Below, in pieces: positions 13,916-16,963 of a stretch of 16,963 nucleotides of DNA (positions are counted from its first letter, which is position 1; the number at the start of each line of letters is the position of its first letter). A model generated the notes under the pieces. It had not been told where the DNA came from and did no database searches. It worked only from the letters and a program-made list of their open reading frames with translations. The DNA is from Clostridiales bacterium (lineage in GTDB: Bacteria > Bacillota > Clostridia > Christensenellales > CAG-138), in contig DNFZ01000039.1 in NCBI GenBank assembly GCA_003486785.1, forward strand, positions 1-16,963, written 5' to 3'. Made by a program: the position numbers and the translations under genes.

Positions 13916-14647
13916 TTAAAACAGCTTAAATACCGTCAGGTTAAACCATGTATAACCCAGATCGAAATACGGAATCCATTGCAGCGTCATCGCAACGCCC
14001 GCCACTACCCAGAGCAGCAGCAGGCTCACCAGAATCAGCATCACGATGGAGAAGGCATGACCCGAACGGCCCCTTTCTTTTTTTCGATAGGGATCGTCAA
14101 ATATTTCGTCCCGAACGCTTTCTTTGTGGGCGCGCTCTTTCGGTTTTTGCCCACGGTCGGGGGCTTTTGGCTCTTCCGGCGCGCGCGGCATGGTCTTTTC
14201 CTGCTCTGTACGCCAGGCAAGCGGATCCGGCTGCGCGTCTCTCGGCGGCTCGGGTTCGGGCCTTGGCACGTTCCAAAAAGCCGACGCCGGGTCTTCGGGT
14301 GCTGCCGTCGGGCTTGATGCCGAGGAAGGGCTAAATGCGGTGCTGCCGATGCCCAGATCCAGCTCGTTTTCAATGGTGCGCATATCGGTGCTGATCTGCG
14401 CATAGGTGGAGATATTCTTCTCGATCAGGTCGCCAAACCAGAGGCTCCAGCCGTCGTCCTCCTGCTGCTGCTGCACGATGGCGACAAACTGCCCGAAGGT
14501 TTGTCGCGCGGCTTCGCGCGCGAGCTCTCTGTCCCCCGTGCGCTCATACGCGCGCTGATAGACCGCGCTGCCGTAAGCTGCGACGAGCTCCTTCACGGCT
14601 TCCTTTTCGCCGCGACGAATGCGACGGACCAACTCTGATAGCTGCAT
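13916..14647 (-). CDS. Sigma-70 region 2-like domain tethered to a membrane helix
   Basis: No named family recognised. Residues 3-60 (ELVRRIRRGEKEAVKELVAA..., then AREAARQTFGQFVAIV) resemble the start of ECF sigma factors: helix, G-[DE]-x-x-A, then a [DE]-x-A-x-[DE]-x-x-Q-x-x-F pattern, here weakened. No region 4 helix-turn-helix follows. Instead residues 61-106 are mixed helix, 107-170 a Pro-, Glu- and Ala-rich linker, 171-197 basic, 198-221 one transmembrane helix (AFSIVMLILVSLLLLWVVAGVAM), and the last 22 residues are aromatic and hydrophobic. The N-terminal domain should be cytoplasmic. AGGGGGAG precedes the ATG by ten bases and a near-consensus promoter lies upstream, so the gene is real and probably well expressed. 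It could be a degenerate sigma, a membrane-held regulator or a fold resemblance only. Confidence 0.6.
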   Translation of the reverse strand: MQLSELVRRIRRGEKEAVKELVAAYGSAVYQRAYERTGDRELAREAARQTFGQFVAIVQQQQEDDGWSLWFGDLIEKNISTYAQISTDMRTIENELDLGIGSTAFSPSSASSPTAAPEDPASAFWNVPRPEPEPPRDAQPDPLAWRTEQEKTMPRAPEEPKAPDRGQKPKERAHKESVRDEIFDDPYRKKERGRSGHAFSIVMLILVSLLLLWVVAGVAMTLQWIPYFDLGYTWFNLTVFKLF

Positions 14648-14677
14648 GCCTGAGGTGCTCCCCCTTCAAGATGAATT

Positions 14678-14706
14678 ATTATACCACGCTTTTATGCGAC
14701 TGAAAA
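14678..14706 (-). promoter_or_regulatory. Promoter of the sigma-like membrane protein gene
   Basis: On the minus strand TTTTCA (14706-14701), a 17-base spacer and a perfect TATAAT (14683-14678) with an extended -10 TGG. The leader to the ATG is about 25 bases. Confidence 0.7.
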
Positions 14707-14717
14707 GAGCGGCGGCT

Positions 14718-14777
14718 ATTCTTGCGGGAAGCGATGCGCGCCAAAGCGCGTCGTGTTGCGGTTCCCCGCGCAAGAAT
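14718..14777. repeat. Large imperfect inverted repeat
   Basis: ATTCTTGCGGGAA (14718-14730) and TTCCCCGCGCAAGAAT (14762-14777) are inverted copies with a 3-base bulge. The 31-base interior contains a further GCGC / GCGC pairing flanked by CGA and TCG. It lies downstream of the diguanylate cyclase gene and just upstream of the next promoter on the same strand. After it on the minus strand comes GCCGCCGCTCTTTT, a poor T-run, so it may be a weak terminator for the cyclase. The rest of the gap (14778-14911) holds one more GC hairpin (GCGCGG / CCGCGC near 14812) and no gene. Confidence 0.6.
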
Positions 14778-14911
14778 CATGATAGTTAGCGAACGATCAA
14801 ACGATCCGGATGCGCGGCCCGCCCGCGCGGCTGACGGATACGCTGCGCCAAGAATATGCGTTGCGTGGGCGCGGTAAAGCTGCGCTTATGTGCAGTTGCC
14901 TTCCGGCCGAT

Positions 14912-16879
14912 TCAGATTGTTTCATCGCTTTCTTCGCACATCCCGGCGGTGTCGCAGATCTCGTCTCCATCATCCATCGGGGCAGTTGTCAAGCCGTCAT
15001 CCGCGCGCTTGAGCGGTGCGGAGAAGAAGCACACCGCGTCTTTTCCGCTGCGCTTGACCTGATAGAGCGCCTCGTCCGCTGCGCGATAGAGCTTTTCAAA
15101 CGTTTCCCCGTCGCGCTCATACACAGCGATGCCGACGCTGACGGAAACAGGTATCTGTATCTTTCTGCTGAGTATCCGCATTTCCTCGCGCAGCGCCTCT
15201 GCCTTGTCCTGCGCCACGCCGTCCTGTCCGATGTTTTTGATGAACACCATATACTCGTCTCCACCGATGCGGGAGAGATAGTCGCCCGCGCGGAACAGCC
15301 TGCGCATCGCCGCTGCAAACGAGACGAGCAGCGTGTCCCCCTTCGCGTGGCCGAGCGTGTCGTTGACGGCTTTGAAGTTGTCAAAGTCCATCATCAGCAG
15401 CGCGTGTTTGCCGCCAAGACCCTCGCCTTGCAAAAAGCCTGTGACGTTTCGTTCCATCGCGCCTCGATTGAGCAGCCCCGTGAGCGGCTCGCTGTCCGCC
15501 TGGCGAATCAGCCGCTGCAGAGACTGCTTTTGCCGATGGATATCCACGATTTTGCCCACGAGCTGCACCGCGTGCCCGCTCTGATCGTAGACAGAGAAGA
15601 TCTCCACGCGCTTCCAGCGCACGACGCCGCGTGAGTTGGTCATGCGAAGCTCTTCCCGCGCCTCCGATTCCCCGGCACGCAGCTGATTGATGAGTCGCGT
15701 AAACACCTGCCGATCCAGATCAAAAAAGAGATCCGAGCAGTTTTCCAAATCGTCTGTCGTACAAACAGGCGGCGAAAACCCGAACATGTCTTCAAAGCTA
15801 TCGTTAAACGAGATCTCGCCCGTGTCCAGACTTATTTGGAACAGCACCTCGTTGGTAAGCCGCGTAATCAGCTGATATCGCTGCGCGCTCTGCAGCAGCA
15901 GATCTTTATCCGCCTCCAGCGTCGCCACAGTGGCGCGCTCATGCCGATACGCCTGCGTCGACATGGCGACGCCCACGAGCAGAATGATGAACAGCATGCC
16001 GATCTGCTGCATACCGACCTGGCGCGCAATCGTATCCGCCACATCGCCGGAAGCAACGGAGAAGACAAACCAATCGTATTTGAGCAAGCGTTCGCAAACG
16101 GCATAGTAGCTCTTGCCGGACGCGTTGAAGCGAAACGTGACGTATTGATCCTGGCGCAAAACCGTCTTCAGGTCGTCCACCGTTATGCCCCGATTGAGCG
16201 CCTGGTCGTTGATGAATGTCTGAATCTGATCGCCCGGCTTGACGATGCTTTCGCCCCGCTCGACAAACAGCACCGTGCCTTTGTAGTCGCAAACAAACGA
16301 GTTGGCGCGCCCCTCATAGGCGAGCGTATGCAGCTGGTCTGCGAAATTTTGATTGCCCAGCGTGGCAAACAGCACCCCGTTTGCGCCGGATCGCGGGTTG
16401 ACGTGCGCGGAGATGAGCACATTCGCTCGCCCGTCTTCCTTTTTTTGCGAGCACATGGTGACGACGGTCTCTCCCGAGAGGCTGCGCGAAAACCAGTCCA
16501 GCTCGCTGACGTTTTGATGCAGCTGGTCGCTGTAGTAAAGTTTTCCGTTCTTGTCCGCAAAGCCGATCTCCACATCTGCCGCGCTCTGCCGCAGCTCTGT
16601 GCGCAGTGACTCAACCAGCGTATTGGGTCCCGTGTCCGCGTCGTAGTGCGCAATGAGCTGCACGCGCGTGGCTAGAAGGCCAACGTATTGCTCCAGCGAG
16701 ATGCACTGCTGCCGCGTCGAATCTCTGAGAACCTGATAGGTTCCTTTGCGCAGCTCGTTTGTCATCTGCCCTTGCGTGACAAAAAACGTAATCAAAAGCA
16801 CGCCTGCCGCAAACAGCGGAAAGCCGAAATAACGCAGGATATCTTTCAGGGTGTCGCTCCTCTTTTCGCCCTGCTGCAC
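14912..16879 (-). CDS. Membrane diguanylate cyclase: Cache-like sensor, PAS, GGDEF
   Basis: Makes cyclic di-GMP from two GTP in response to an extracellular cue. The 655-residue protein has a first transmembrane helix (17-35), an extracellular domain of about 240 residues with the look of a dCache sensor (ends near KYDWFVFSVASG, 268-278), a second helix (287-309), a PAS domain (about 331-450) and a GGDEF domain (455-622). The active site is GGDEY (539-543), with tyrosine in place of the usual phenylalanine. SEPLTGLLNR (463-472) replaces the usual DPLTGLLNR, DFDNFK is intact (498-503), and an RxxD inhibitory site (R530-D533) stands five residues before GGDEY. No EAL domain is present. The start is a GTG with GGGAG only three bases upstream; a CTG ten codons in has AGAGGAG at good spacing and is an alternative. 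Confidence 0.88.
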   Translation of the reverse strand: MQQGEKRSDTLKDILRYFGFPLFAAGVLLITFFVTQGQMTNELRKGTYQVLRDSTRQQCISLEQYVGLLATRVQLIAHYDADTGPNTLVESLRTELRQSAADVEIGFADKNGKLYYSDQLHQNVSELDWFSRSLSGETVVTMCSQKKEDGRANVLISAHVNPRSGANGVLFATLGNQNFADQLHTLAYEGRANSFVCDYKGTVLFVERGESIVKPGDQIQTFINDQALNRGITVDDLKTVLRQDQYVTFRFNASGKSYYAVCERLLKYDWFVFSVASGDVADTIARQVGMQQIGMLFIILLVGVAMSTQAYRHERATVATLEADKDLLLQSAQRYQLITRLTNEVLFQISLDTGEISFNDSFEDMFGFSPPVCTTDDLENCSDLFFDLDRQVFTRLINQLRAGESEAREELRMTNSRGVVRWKRVEIFSVYDQSGHAVQLVGKIVDIHRQKQSLQRLIRQADSEPLTGLLNRGAMERNVTGFLQGEGLGGKHALLMMDFDNFKAVNDTLGHAKGDTLLVSFAAAMRRLFRAGDYLSRIGGDEYMVFIKNIGQDGVAQDKAEALREEMRILSRKIQIPVSVSVGIAVYERDGETFEKLYRAADEALYQVKRSGKDAVCFFSAPLKRADDGLTTAPMDDGDEICDTAGMCEESDETI

Positions 16880-16963
16880 AATCTCCCGCCCTTCTTGTGA
16901 TTACTGTTTGAAGGAAATCTTTGATCGATTCGCTGTATTAGAGTGTGTTTCTAAAAGCACGGT

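Noticed and set aside
14810..16609. Two long plus-strand open frames (14810-15634 and 15836-16609) opposite the diguanylate cyclase
   Set aside because: Both mirror the cyclase gene, lack Shine-Dalgarno sites and show no recognisable domains.

Overview
The window looks like chromosomal DNA of a GC-rich member of the Clostridia (Bacillota). This rests on gene content and order (prmA-rsmE-mtaB followed by a HIT gene; nadD-yqeK followed by rsfS; a YhbY gene), on Shine-Dalgarno sites of the AGGAGG type, and on strong Rho-independent terminators. No tRNA, rRNA, CRISPR array, integrase or transposase was seen. A finer taxonomic placement is not supported by the sequence alone.

Layout. (1) 1-3725: a housekeeping translation and RNA-modification block on the plus strand. 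It has a palindromic repeat, a strong promoter, prmA, a second copy of the same palindrome, rsmE, mtaB, then a HIT protein with its own promoter and terminator. (2) 3862-7135: a probable three-gene operon of an HSL-type esterase, a condensation-type acyltransferase and a zinc-ribbon six-helix membrane protein. The acyltransferase ends inside an array of about 4.5 copies of a 54-base tandem repeat, and the operon ends at a strong terminator. (3) 7136-8440: a visibly AT-rich island carrying a stand-alone RES-domain gene, whose promoter is overlapped by two dyads. (4) 8444-9955, minus strand: a phosphohexomutase, divergent from (5) 10237-12240: a NadD-YqeK fusion, rsfS overlapping it by four bases, and a 70-residue small protein before a terminator. 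(6) 12382-13383: a lipoprotein with a predicted beta-helix. (7) 13498-13867: yhbY and a terminator. (8) 13916-14647, minus strand: a sigma-70-region-2-like domain joined by a Pro-rich linker to a membrane helix. (9) 14912-16879, minus strand: a Cache-like, PAS and GGDEF diguanylate cyclase.

How the genes relate. Regions 1, 5 and 7 are ribosome-centred (L11 methylation, 16S rRNA U1498 methylation, tRNA ms2t6A formation, ribosome silencing, ribosome assembly) plus NAD synthesis. Region 2 is the best candidate for an uncharacterised pathway: an acyl-transferring and an acyl-hydrolysing enzyme encoded with a membrane protein, which suggests ester or lipid modification at the membrane, but the substrate cannot be read from sequence. 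Region 3 looks horizontally acquired. Regions 8 and 9 are envelope-linked signalling proteins. The most unusual items are the sigma-like membrane protein, the tandem repeat that repeats the end of a gene including its stop codon, and the RES gene without a visible antitoxin.
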